NCBI GenBank assembly: GCA_030656615.1
Contig: JAUSOY010000080.1
Coordinates: 1 to 48,714 of the forward strand
Length of the DNA: 48,714 bases
Source: Bacteroidales bacterium
GTDB lineage: Bacteria > Bacteroidota > Bacteroidia > Bacteroidales > TTA-H9
Reading direction: 5' to 3'
Within the stretch, counting starts at the first letter, position 1. Every line of letters begins with the position of its first letter. Below the pieces are notes generated by a model. That model had not been told where the DNA came from, did not search any database, and saw only the letters and a program-made list of their open reading frames with translations. This document shows, one piece after another, positions 7,939 through 16,196 of the stretch. A program made the translations under genes and the position numbers.

Positions 7939-7941
7939 ATG

Positions 7942-10614
7942 TTACTGTTTGGAACCTATAATTTTAATTTTTCGATACCTGGGCTTTAATGGAATGAATA
8001 ATTTTTCAGTTTCTCCAGGCTTTAAATTTACGGTAAAATATTCGTTTTCCAACACATAGTCACGATTTTGGCCATTAATATATACTTTAATATTCCATTG
8101 ACCGGGTCTTAAATCGGTAAAAATAAAATCGCCTTCAGCCTTTGTAAGTACTCTTTTCGTTTCATCGCCGGAAGTGGCTTCCACAATAAATTGTATTCCC
8201 CTTGACGATTTTTGATAATATAAGCCATCCTGAAGCACACTGTCTTCTTTGAGTTCAAATTTTCCGATAATTCGAGCAGAACGACTTAGAATAATTTCAC
8301 GAACAGATGTCTTGCCACCATAAATTTTAACCGTTAAATCATCCGGATTATAAATAATGGTATTTATGTCTTCGTTATTTACTCTTACACTCATCAAATA
8401 CGCTCCTGCAGGAATCTCTGGAAAAGCAAAACTTCCATCCCAGCCACTTAATACCGTGCTGCCATTTATCATTACAATCGCTCCCTGCACCATAGCTCCT
8501 TCGATGGTGCTAATTCGGCCTTTTAAACTTCCGATATTTTTCTTTTTTCCGGTTATAATTCCCGGGCTATACGAATATTCGACATATGTATAATACGAAC
8601 TGGATTTTATTTGTTCTCTTTGCAAGGAGTATGAACCACCAATTTTTATTCGATGCCGTTCATGAGGCTTAATCTCGATGTCAAGTTGAGCCAGGTTGCG
8701 GTCACGATAATATTCGATTTGCTCGAAATTGTTCTGTAAACTCAATTTTAAATAAAGGTATTTAGAATACCGTACACTCATATTTCCCCCATAATAGTAC
8801 TGATTACTCACTACAGTGTTATAACGTTGGTTTCTCGAAAATTTTCCAAAGACCGAGAGATGGATAATGTCGTCGTAAGCATAGGAAATTTGGGACGATA
8901 TATCCAGATAATTTGATTTTTGACTGCTGTTATTTAGAAAATTTTCAGTTTTTCCGGTTTCGCTACCCACTTGTAATTGGAAAAAGTTAAACCCTGTATT
9001 AAATTGAGCGCCACCACCGATCTCTTTGAAATGAAATTGATTCGAGATCAGTGGATCCTCATACTCGCGAATTCTACCACCAAGACTAAGTGATGTTTTT
9101 TGATTGAAATTGAAAATAAGGTTTGAGATGATGTGGCGAGAATAGGGTTCTTTATACTGTATGCTATCATAATCAACGCTTTTCCTATTGAAATGAACGG
9201 ATGAATTTAGATGGATAGTTTTAATAATGGGCAGACCCACATTAACAGAATACTGAAGAGCATCCGAAAAATAACCTTTAAATCCTTTTTCGGCAATAAT
9301 CAGATTGGTAGATACTATTAATCGTTTATGTATAAAGGATAGGTTGTTAGTGAATGCTGATCGTAGGCTGTCTGATTTGCTGCTGGCAATTTCGGCCCCC
9401 ATTTCAATGTTTTTTGTCAACGAAATTTTTGTACTTACACTTAGGATGTCAATTTTTGGAATGCTGTCTCCCTCTTTATGAAGCATTGCAATTTTCAGAC
9501 TATTTTTTTTATAGAAATTTAAGGTAGAATAAGCCGCCACAGATGTTGAATTCATTACACTGAAACGAGGTTTATATACCATGGCGCCACTGACCCAACG
9601 GCCCGACTTAATGGCATATTGAGCGCCACGGCCATATCTGGAAGGCTCGGTAAGCTGAGTCAGAGAATAAGTAAAATCTCCCAAAACCAGCTGGTGCTGC
9701 TTGCTATAAAAGTGTAAAAAATATTCTTCTTGTAAACCCATTACAGAAAGTCCGCTTTGGCTAGGCCCCCTGAATCGGAATGCGAGGTATCGATCCGTAC
9801 GTTCGTTAATGAAGTCCCCCCCTGAAATATCAATCTGAAAACCATCGGGATTCGTATCTCTGATTTTTTGACGAACGTATCTTGATTTTATTTCTATTGG
9901 ATAGCGGTTATATGGATCGATGCGAAAATTTGCATTTAGGATCACTTCGTATTGATGAAATAATTCGACTCTCACTGAGTCTGTTTCATCCAAAAAGACC
10001 TTTAAAAAGGCGAATTCGATCGAGGAGACGCTTTGTATATCTCTTGTATTAAGAATTTTAGAAACGATGATGGTTGTGTCTGGTGGTAATTTTATTGGGT
10101 ACCGAAGTGTATCTTTTGGTTGGAAAACATCAATGCTGGCATGAACATTACAATTCGAAAGATTGGTTATTGAGAACGATATTTTTTTTTTCTCACCGGC
10201 ATGTACATAATCAGGTGCTTCTAATATTTCGGCCCGAATATTGTAATTTCTTGCGATTTCAATAAAGTATTCTGTCGAATCCAAAATCGAATTCAAATCA
10301 TCAGAAAAAATTTTTACTTTAATGATTTCTTTACCTGCTCTGGCAAAACGGGGAATTGCAAAAAAGAGATTTTTTATCAGGCTGTCGCCGGGATTAATAA
10401 CTAATAAGGAGTTCTTGTTTAATAACTTCCAGGCGGGTTTAAGTTGAGTAATAATTCTGATATGTTGTACAGAATTGCTTTTATTTATGTACTTTATCGG
10501 AATTGCTTTAACGCTGCCAGCCTTTGCTTTTTCGATAGCAGGTGGCTCTTCTTGTGCCCATGCAGTAATGAATAACATGCAGAAGCATAGTGAGAGGAGC
10601 GTGTTTTTAAGCAC
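7942..10614 (-). CDS. Large outer-membrane barrel with usher-like domain layout
   Basis: 890 residues. Signal peptide about 1-20; two Ig-like periplasmic domains about 25-125 and 130-225; then a long run of alternating amphipathic strands (about 235-690) typical of an outer-membrane barrel. It ends in two carboxypeptidase-regulatory-like beta-sandwiches (about 695-775 and 780-885), each with a G-x-F-x-F-x-x-[IL]-x-[AP]-G motif. Near the barrel start, L-G-D-F-T-Y-S-L-T-Q-L-T-E-P-S-R at 311-326 is followed by Y-G-R-G-A. The order N-terminal domain, barrel, two C-terminal sandwiches parallels fimbrial ushers (FimD/CfaC), but I see none of the standard usher signature sequence. Its neighbours, an Ig-like chaperone and pilin-like subunits, support a role in fibre export. 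It could instead be a generic Bacteroidota surface porin. Confidence 0.6.
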   Translation of the reverse strand: MLKNTLLSLCFCMLFITAWAQEEPPAIEKAKAGSVKAIPIKYINKSNSVQHIRIITQLKPAWKLLNKNSLLVINPGDSLIKNLFFAIPRFARAGKEIIKVKIFSDDLNSILDSTEYFIEIARNYNIRAEILEAPDYVHAGEKKKISFSITNLSNCNVHASIDVFQPKDTLRYPIKLPPDTTIIVSKILNTRDIQSVSSIEFAFLKVFLDETDSVRVELFHQYEVILNANFRIDPYNRYPIEIKSRYVRQKIRDTNPDGFQIDISGGDFINERTDRYLAFRFRGPSQSGLSVMGLQEEYFLHFYSKQHQLVLGDFTYSLTQLTEPSRYGRGAQYAIKSGRWVSGAMVYKPRFSVMNSTSVAAYSTLNFYKKNSLKIAMLHKEGDSIPKIDILSVSTKISLTKNIEMGAEIASSKSDSLRSAFTNNLSFIHKRLIVSTNLIIAEKGFKGYFSDALQYSVNVGLPIIKTIHLNSSVHFNRKSVDYDSIQYKEPYSRHIISNLIFNFNQKTSLSLGGRIREYEDPLISNQFHFKEIGGGAQFNTGFNFFQLQVGSETGKTENFLNNSSQKSNYLDISSQISYAYDDIIHLSVFGKFSRNQRYNTVVSNQYYYGGNMSVRYSKYLYLKLSLQNNFEQIEYYRDRNLAQLDIEIKPHERHRIKIGGSYSLQREQIKSSSYYTYVEYSYSPGIITGKKKNIGSLKGRISTIEGAMVQGAIVMINGSTVLSGWDGSFAFPEIPAGAYLMSVRVNNEDINTIIYNPDDLTVKIYGGKTSVREIILSRSARIIGKFELKEDSVLQDGLYYQKSSRGIQFIVEATSGDETKRVLTKAEGDFIFTDLRPGQWNIKVYINGQNRDYVLENEYFTVNLKPGETEKLFIPLKPRYRKIKIIGSKQ

Positions 10615-10645
10615 AGTTCTTATATTGCCAAATTAAATCATAAAA

Positions 10646-11434
10646 TCAAGGAATTGTAAAATCAATTTCGAATCCGAATATTTCATCTTCGCCACCATCA
10701 GCATAACATACTGCCGAATATACTCCGCTTTGTAATCCATTTAATAAAAAGTCAAAACGGAGTGAAGATGCAGGATAAAGTTTTCTGCTGGGATGTTCTG
10801 TATCAAGAACTCGAATACCTTCTTTGTTAAATACTTGCATCGAAAATTTGAGCGTTAACAAGCGTTCTCCATCATTTTCAATATCGAGATGCAGATAATT
10901 ACCGGCTTCTTCATTACTGACACTTTGTTGAATTTTTTTCAAGCTGGAAATGCCAGTGGTTCCTATATTCGTGACTATTTGAATGGCATACCTCATGGTG
11001 GTGGTAATGGCCAATTGTTTCTTTGCATTGGGATCTGGTGGAATAATTTCTTCTACCATAAACAAACTCCAGAAAGAACCCGTAAGGCTATCGTTTGTTG
11101 GAACCTTTACCTTGTACCTCACCTGCATGATTTCACCTGCTCCCAGGCTTGTTTGTTTTGGGCTAAATTCTATCCAATGTGCATTGGTGCGAGGAGATGC
11201 CAGGTCTTCTTTATAAAATGCATTACCATGATAATCAAAGGAATAATCGGTTTGATAAATTCTAACAGTTTTCGCTACCGATCCTGCGTTTTGAATTTCA
11301 ATAAACCCGGTGTATGTTTCACCGACGGAAGCCGTTTTCATTTGTGAAAGGCCATTCAGAATAACAATGGAGGCTATGGATTGCATTTGTAACAGGAAAC
11401 ATAGCGTTGCGAGTATACCGATCCTTTTAAACAT
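10646..11434 (-). CDS. Periplasmic chaperone-like protein with two Ig-like domains
   Basis: 262 residues with a signal peptide (about 1-22). Domain 1 (about 23-155) has V-G-E-T-Y-T-G-F-I-E-I-Q-N, then W-I-E-F-S-P and a L-G-A-G-E-I-M-Q-V-R-Y-K-V-K-V-P strand. This pattern is shared by PapD-like chaperones and by the DUF916 domain of Gram-positive WxL systems. Domain 2 (about 156-262) is a second beta sandwich. The size is close to that of pilus chaperones (230-260). It lies between a pilin-like gene and a large barrel gene, just as a chaperone does in chaperone-usher operons. The role is inferred from fold pattern and order; sequence similarity to known FimC-like proteins is low by eye. Confidence 0.6.
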   Translation of the reverse strand: MFKRIGILATLCFLLQMQSIASIVILNGLSQMKTASVGETYTGFIEIQNAGSVAKTVRIYQTDYSFDYHGNAFYKEDLASPRTNAHWIEFSPKQTSLGAGEIMQVRYKVKVPTNDSLTGSFWSLFMVEEIIPPDPNAKKQLAITTTMRYAIQIVTNIGTTGISSLKKIQQSVSNEEAGNYLHLDIENDGERLLTLKFSMQVFNKEGIRVLDTEHPSRKLYPASSLRFDFLLNGLQSGVYSAVCYADGGEDEIFGFEIDFTIP

Positions 11435-11471
11435 ATGATTTTTTTAATAAATGTACCGAATAAATAATAAA

Positions 11472-11489
11472 GGCCGGAATTACCCGGCC
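11472..11489 (-). promoter_or_regulatory. GC-rich intercistronic hairpin after the first subunit gene
   Basis: GGCCGG (11472-11477) pairs with CCGGCC (11484-11489) around a 6-base loop. On the minus strand a TTTATTATTTATT stretch follows. It lies in the 76-base gap between the pilin-like gene and the chaperone-like gene. It may act as a partial terminator or an RNA-stabilising end, giving more subunit than chaperone and barrel. Confidence 0.6.
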
Positions 11490-11510
11490 AGTATTTTTTT
11501 TGTTCTGCTT

Positions 11511-12080
11511 TTAATTTACCGCGACCAAGGTATAGGTAATTGTAACAGTGGAAGTAAAATTGAGTAAACTACCAAATCCACCCGCCGCTCTTGCCCATAC
11601 ATACGTAATGTTGTATCCTTTAGACCCGCCATTTTCTGTGTAACAGCTACCAATTCCTGAGATGAGATCACCTGCTGTACTGCTTAGTGTTATCTGACCA
11701 AGTGGAGCTCCAAAGGTTCCTTCACCAAAACCTGCATTTGCTGCTGCTTCAACTGCTAGGGTAGTACCCTCGGGAACTGTACCGGCAGAGATCTCTGCTG
11801 TAACTTTACGTGTTTGGGCAGTACCCACGATAGAGGTAACATTCAACCACAGGGTTGCATCCAATACAGATGCGGCGATCGGATTACCAGCTTCGAGGTC
11901 AATAGCCGAAAAAGCCATATTGATGTTTTTTGAGGCCTCAGGTTCAATGTCAATTAAAGCTACAGCCGGAATTTCCAAACCGATGGTGTGGCTATCGAAA
12001 TAGGTATCCTGGGCGAAAGATGCGTTTACTGAGAGAATTACAGCTAAACCAAGTCCTAAAATTTTAATAATTGCTTTCAT
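11511..12080 (-). CDS. Pilin-like secreted protein, candidate major subunit of the fibre locus
   Basis: 189 residues. Signal peptide about 1-23 (cleaved near S-F-A-Q). The mature protein is acidic, rich in Ala, Gly, Thr and Val, and predicted all-beta. It shows I-D-I-E-P-E at about 43-48, a W-L-N strand at about 77-79, S-G-I-G-S-C-Y-T-E-N-G near residue 145, and a closing T-V-T-I-T-Y-T-L strand. The single cysteine is in the CYT motif. It is the first gene of a five-gene minus-strand run and is followed by a hairpin that could raise its relative expression, as for major pilins. A promoter lies at about 12262-12229, with a leader near 140 bases. It is not a FimA/Mfa1 lipoprotein-type fimbrillin, as there is no lipobox. 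Confidence 0.65.
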   Translation of the reverse strand: MKAIIKILGLGLAVILSVNASFAQDTYFDSHTIGLEIPAVALIDIEPEASKNINMAFSAIDLEAGNPIAASVLDATLWLNVTSIVGTAQTRKVTAEISAGTVPEGTTLAVEAAANAGFGEGTFGAPLGQITLSSTAGDLISGIGSCYTENGGSKGYNITYVWARAAGGFGSLLNFTSTVTITYTLVAVN

Positions 12081-12646
12081 AATTTTGCGTTTTTAAAGTG
12101 AGTAGTTTTTCTTTAAAAGTTTTTTTGTTGTGATTAATCGCCGCTATCATAAAGTGTGCCAAAATAGTATATTATTTATAAATAACAGACAATCAAACAC
12201 ATAATACTTTTCAGCCATAAATCGATTCCAAATATAGTATAAAATTTTTAGTTTTAACCAAAATGGATAATTATTTTAATTTTTTTTTAAGATAAAATGA
12301 AGTAATTACCAAAATATTCACTAAAACTATTGAAAATCAGATAAATAACCCAGTGCCAATTTGGGAAATTAATTATTGCTGTCAGTAATCTTTTATTTTT
12401 GTTGTACAATCGAATATTTGAACATAAATTTGATTAATTTACTGCAATAGAGATAATTTGATTTGCAAATTATTATAAAATCGCCTTCCAATTATTAAAT
12501 TATTGTTTCAAAATGGGAAAATCAATGATTTTAGTCATGGTTTATGTTCGTGTTTTGCATCTATATCATAAATAGTTGGGTGGTAAAAATTATGTACCCT
12601 TATTCTTTTGCTTTTGCTTATTTTTGGAGATGAAAAAACGATATCC
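12081..12646. other. 566-base AT-rich divergent intergenic region
   Basis: The region lies between the fibre locus (minus) and galE (plus) and holds no convincing gene. It contains the promoter for the fibre locus (12262-12229) and two further perfect TAnnTTTG boxes on the plus strand: TATTTTTG at 12394-12401 and at 12619-12626. The second is 20 bases ahead of galE. The first has no assigned gene. Long A/T runs at 12240-12300 could bend DNA or bind regulators. Confidence 0.5.
12229..12262 (-). promoter_or_regulatory. Promoter of the fibre locus (TTTG-N22-TATATTTG)
   Basis: On the minus strand TTTG (12262-12259) is followed after 22 bases by TATATTTG (12236-12229), a Bacteroidota-type promoter. 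Transcription would start near 12222, leaving a leader of about 140 bases before the ATG at 12080. Confidence 0.6.
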
Positions 12647-13669
12647 ATGAAAATACTTGTCACCGGTGGTACCGGTTTTATTGGTTCTCACACTGTAGTT
12701 GAACTTCAGCAAAAAGGATTTGATGTGGTTGTGGTCGATAATTTTTCAAATTCCAATCCAGAGGTATTAGACAACATCGAAAAAATCTCCGGAATCCGTC
12801 CTGAATTTGAAGCCTTTGATTTAATTGATCAGACAAGAACTTCTGCCTTCTTTAAAAAGCATTATGAACTTCAGGGCGTTATTCATTTTGCTGCTTTCAA
12901 AGCTGTGGGCGAATCCGTTCAAAAACCATTAACCTATTACCGCAATAATCTTCAGTCATTAATGAATATTCTCGATGGTATGCGCGAGAACAACATCCCA
13001 AATCTGGTGTTTTCGTCTTCATGCACCGTATATGGCCAGCCCGATGATTTACCAGTGAAAGAAACATCTCCCATTAAAAAAGCATGGTCGCCTTATGGTA
13101 ATACCAAACAGATTTCAGAGGACATTATTACAGATACGATTACTGCATATGTAGGCATACGTGCAATAGCCCTCCGATATTTTAATCCGATTGGAGCGCA
13201 TGATTCGGCTCTTATTGGCGAACTTCCATTAGGTGTTCCAAACAATCTCATGCCGTTCATCACTCAAACGGCCATTGGTCTTCGTCCACAATTAAGCGTT
13301 TTCGGAAGCGATTATAATACACATGATGGGACAGCCATTCGTGATTACATTCATGTGGTTGATTTGGCTCAAGCCCATGTGGTGGCCGTCGAAAGGATGA
13401 TAGGAAAGATTTCTGAGAAGAGTTTTGAAGTTTTTAACCTGGGTACCGGAAATGGACTTTCCGTTTTGGATGTCATCAATTCATTTGAAAAAACATCTGG
13501 ACAAAAACTCAATTATATTCTGGTCGATCGCCGGCCGGGCGATGTTGAACAGGTTTGGGCTGATACTTCCTTTGCTAATGAGGTTCTCGGTTGGAAAGCC
13601 GTAAAAACGGTGGACGAAATGACTTCGTCAGCATGGAATTGGGAACAGGCTCTTTCAAAAAGGAAATAA
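12647..13669 (+). CDS. galE: UDP-glucose 4-epimerase
   Basis: 340 residues, an extended short-chain dehydrogenase that interconverts UDP-glucose and UDP-galactose (or the N-acetyl forms) with bound NAD. The N-terminal NAD motif is V-T-G-G-T-G-F-I-G-S-H at about 5-15. The S-S-S-C-T-V-Y-G segment carries the catalytic Ser/Thr, and the Y-G-N-T-K segment carries the Tyr-x-x-x-Lys pair. A C-terminal R-P-G-D-V-E-Q-V-W-A motif is typical of GalE. The ATG at 12647 puts the glycine motif at the usual place; an in-frame start at 12608 would add 13 unlikely residues. A TATTTTTG element at 12619-12626 lies just upstream. It supplies sugar precursors for envelope glycans, in line with rmlB nearby. Confidence 0.93.
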   Translation: MKILVTGGTGFIGSHTVVELQQKGFDVVVVDNFSNSNPEVLDNIEKISGIRPEFEAFDLIDQTRTSAFFKKHYELQGVIHFAAFKAVGESVQKPLTYYRNNLQSLMNILDGMRENNIPNLVFSSSCTVYGQPDDLPVKETSPIKKAWSPYGNTKQISEDIITDTITAYVGIRAIALRYFNPIGAHDSALIGELPLGVPNNLMPFITQTAIGLRPQLSVFGSDYNTHDGTAIRDYIHVVDLAQAHVVAVERMIGKISEKSFEVFNLGTGNGLSVLDVINSFEKTSGQKLNYILVDRRPGDVEQVWADTSFANEVLGWKAVKTVDEMTSSAWNWEQALSKRK

Positions 13670-13798
13670 TTTTTAAATTTCTTGATGAAGATATTAATTG
13701 GTTGAATATTTAATAGATAATAGATTTTCTAATTTTTATCAAATAGTTTATACGTTATATTGTGAAAAAATTGTTTGCACAGGATAGAACATAAAAGA

Positions 13799-14992
13799 AT
13801 GGAAAAACTTCGGATTTTAATCGTTGATGATCACCCATCCAATTTGGTTGCCCTTCGGACTTTAATAAATGATAATCTTGAGGTTGAGGTTATTGAAGCT
13901 CAAAGTGGTTTGACGGCTATTGATATTTTGATGGAAGAGTCAGTCGATATGATTGTACTTGATGTTCATATGCCGGACATGGATGGATTTGAACTGGCCG
14001 AATTGATCCGCAAACGTGAAAAAACAAAGCATATCCCTATTATAATGCTCACAGCTGCCTATGTCTCTGAAAAATTTAAAATTAGGGGCTTTGAATTGGG
14101 TGTCGAGGATTATATAACAAAACCAATTAACGATACGGTTCTGATTGGACGTTTATCAGCATATCTAAGACCTATTGCCCGTGAACGACAACTTTCAGTT
14201 GAACTTGAAATGAAAGTTTCTGAACGTACCGCCCAACTTTCCGAAAAGAACTTTGCCCTTGAACTTGAAATATCGCGTAGACAAGAGGCCGAAACTAAGT
14301 TGAATCAAGCGATGGAAGAACTTGAAGTTCTAAATAAAGAGCTTTCTGACTTTTCTCATTTGGTGGCCCATGAACTTAAAACCCCACTGGGCGGAATTAT
14401 TGGTTTTGTTGATTTGGTTCAGACCAATACATTGGATGAACTTCCGGAAGATGCCCGAAGGTATTTTGAGATAATTTCTGAAAATGCCTACCACTTGGTT
14501 AAACTCATCGACGACATGCTCTTGTATGCCAAATCGGCTCGTCAATCCATCCGTAAAGAAAATATTGATCCCAATGAATGTATCCGGGAAATTACCGATC
14601 TTATTGGGCCGCCTCAAAATGTCAGTATTCAGGCGGATAAAATGCCCATGGTTCATTATGACCATATGGCTATGCATAAAATCCTTCAAAACCTTATTTC
14701 GAACGGCATCAAATACAACGATAAGGAGTTTCCCATAATTAAAATTTGGGCCGAACAAAAAGACGGGAAGATTATTATTTCGGTAAGCGATAACGGTCGT
14801 GGCATTTCTGAAGTTGATATCGATAACATTTATAAATTGTTTTATAGTGCCGGAAATTCTCAGACCAGTGAAAAAGGTACCGGAATTGGGTTGGCAGTGG
14901 TAAAGACCTTGGTTGAACGCAATGGGGGAACTATTTGGTGTGAAACAAAATCCGGGGAATTTACTTGCTTCTCCTTTTCAGTTCCACTATAG
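13799..14992 (+). CDS. Response-regulator/histidine-kinase hybrid (REC-HisKA-HATPase)
   Basis: A 397-residue cytoplasmic protein with no membrane segment. An N-terminal receiver domain (about 1-120) has the acidic pair in V-D-D-H, phospho-acceptor Asp55 in V-L-D-V-H-M-P-D-M and the K in I-T-K-P. A coiled coil (about 125-180) follows. The HisKA domain has His191 in S-H-L-V-A-H-E-L-K-T-P-L. The HATPase domain has an N box (N-L-I-S-N-G-I-K-Y-N), D-N-G-R-G-I, and G-T-G-I-G-L. An input receiver ahead of the kinase means another kinase probably controls it. No partner regulator is adjacent; it sits alone between galE and rmlB. The ATG at 13799 is chosen because M-E-K-L-R-I-L-I-V-D-D matches receiver N-termini. 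Confidence 0.9.
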   Translation: MEKLRILIVDDHPSNLVALRTLINDNLEVEVIEAQSGLTAIDILMEESVDMIVLDVHMPDMDGFELAELIRKREKTKHIPIIMLTAAYVSEKFKIRGFELGVEDYITKPINDTVLIGRLSAYLRPIARERQLSVELEMKVSERTAQLSEKNFALELEISRRQEAETKLNQAMEELEVLNKELSDFSHLVAHELKTPLGGIIGFVDLVQTNTLDELPEDARRYFEIISENAYHLVKLIDDMLLYAKSARQSIRKENIDPNECIREITDLIGPPQNVSIQADKMPMVHYDHMAMHKILQNLISNGIKYNDKEFPIIKIWAEQKDGKIIISVSDNGRGISEVDIDNIYKLFYSAGNSQTSEKGTGIGLAVVKTLVERNGGTIWCETKSGEFTCFSFSVPL

Positions 14993-15011
14993 GCATAAAT
15001 TTGTCCGTATT

Positions 15012-15043
15012 TTTGAAAGCATCCCGGCATATGCTTATCTTTG
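15012..15043 (+). promoter_or_regulatory. Promoter of rmlB (TTTG-N20-TATCTTTG)
   Basis: TTTG at 15012-15015 and TATCTTTG at 15036-15043 are separated by 20 bases, a full match to the Bacteroidota promoter form. The start codon at 15062 is about 12 bases after the predicted transcription start. Confidence 0.75.
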
Positions 15044-15061
15044 AAAAGATAATTTAAAAAA

Positions 15062-16123
15062 ATGTCTTTCATGAAACGTATGCTCATTACCGGAGGTGCC
15101 GGTTTTATTGGCTCCCATCTCGTCCGTCTTTTTGTTAATAAATATCCTGATTATCACATTTATAACCTTGATAAGTTGACCTATGCCGGCAATTTATTAA
15201 ATCTCAAAGACATTGAGGAAAAACCCAACTATTCCTTTATTAAGGGAGATATTGTTGATGGAGTTTTTATCATCAAGCTATTTGAAGATTATAAGTTTGA
15301 TGCAGTGATTCATCTAGCGGCCGAATCGCATGTAGACCGGAGCATTTCGAACCCGCTTGAATTTGTCATGACCAACGTAGTTGGAACGGTTAACCTTTTG
15401 AATGCCGCCAAACACATCTGGAAAAACAATTTTGATGGTAAGCGATTCTATCACGTCAGTACCGATGAAGTATATGGAAGCCTTGGCGAAGATGGCATGT
15501 TTACCGAACAGACTGCATATGATCCCCATAGCCCGTATTCAGCTTCCAAAGCAAGCTCCGATCACTTTGTTAGAGCGTATCACGATACGTATGAGTTGCC
15601 TGTGGTTATTTCGAATTGCTCAAATAACTATGGCTCATTCCAGTTTCCTGAAAAGCTGATCCCTCTTTTCATTAATAATATACGCCATAATAAACCACTG
15701 CCTGTATATGGAAAAGGCGAAAATATCCGCGACTGGCTTTGGGTAGAAGATCATGCCCGCGCTATTGATGTTATTTTCCATCAATCGGCTAATGGTAAAA
15801 CCTATAACATTGGTGGACATAACGAATGGAAAAACATCGATTTAATTAAAGTGATGTGCCGTATTATGGACCGCAAACTTGGAAGGGCAGAAGGCACTTC
15901 CCAAAACCTGATTACATATGTAAAAGACCGTGCCGGTCACGATTTGCGTTATGCCATCGACTCAACACTGCTTCAGAAAGATTTGAACTGGACACCATCA
16001 CTTCAGTTCGAAGAAGGTATTGAAAAGACGATTGATTGGTATCTGGCGAATCAGATATGGCTTGATGATGTAACTTCCGGCGATTATTTGAAATATTACG
16101 AGAAGCAGTACGTTTCGCGTTAA
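15062..16123 (+). CDS. rmlB: dTDP-glucose 4,6-dehydratase
   Basis: 353 residues, an extended short-chain dehydrogenase that makes dTDP-4-keto-6-deoxyglucose, the branch point for rhamnose and other deoxysugars. The NAD motif is I-T-G-G-A-G-F-I-G-S-H near 9-19. The dehydratase-specific S-T-D-E-V-Y-G carries Thr, Asp and Glu catalytic residues, and Y-S-A-S-K the Tyr-x-x-x-Lys pair. N-C-S-N-N-Y-G and a substrate-binding G-E-N-I-R-D-W-L motif follow. Length is standard. It has its own promoter (15012-15043) and ends at a hairpin. The rmlA, rmlC and rmlD partners are not in the window. Confidence 0.93.
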   Translation: MSFMKRMLITGGAGFIGSHLVRLFVNKYPDYHIYNLDKLTYAGNLLNLKDIEEKPNYSFIKGDIVDGVFIIKLFEDYKFDAVIHLAAESHVDRSISNPLEFVMTNVVGTVNLLNAAKHIWKNNFDGKRFYHVSTDEVYGSLGEDGMFTEQTAYDPHSPYSASKASSDHFVRAYHDTYELPVVISNCSNNYGSFQFPEKLIPLFINNIRHNKPLPVYGKGENIRDWLWVEDHARAIDVIFHQSANGKTYNIGGHNEWKNIDLIKVMCRIMDRKLGRAEGTSQNLITYVKDRAGHDLRYAIDSTLLQKDLNWTPSLQFEEGIEKTIDWYLANQIWLDDVTSGDYLKYYEKQYVSR

Positions 16124-16144
16124 GAGTCCATTTTCTTTATAAAA

Positions 16145-16176
16145 CAGAGGCGGCTTCCATTCGGAAGCCGCCTCTG
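16145..16176. terminator. Terminator between rmlB and fabD
   Basis: A perfect 14-bp stem (16145-16158 with 16163-16176) closes a 4-base loop, with core GAGGCGGCTTCC. On the minus strand it is followed by TTTTATAAAG, a usable U-tract for fabD; on the plus strand the tail is weaker. The genes converge here, so it probably serves both. Confidence 0.8.
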
Positions 16177-16196
16177 ATGGTATTTACAAGTGACTT

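Noticed and set aside
10889-11347. 152-codon plus-strand frame opposite the chaperone-like gene
   Set aside because: It is antisense to a gene with signal peptide and regular strands; composition is Phe/Ile/Cys-rich and unlike a protein.
11511-12080. FimA/Mfa1-type (type V) fimbrillin
   Set aside because: It has a standard signal peptide without lipobox, and the locus has a chaperone-like and a usher-like protein, which type V pili lack.
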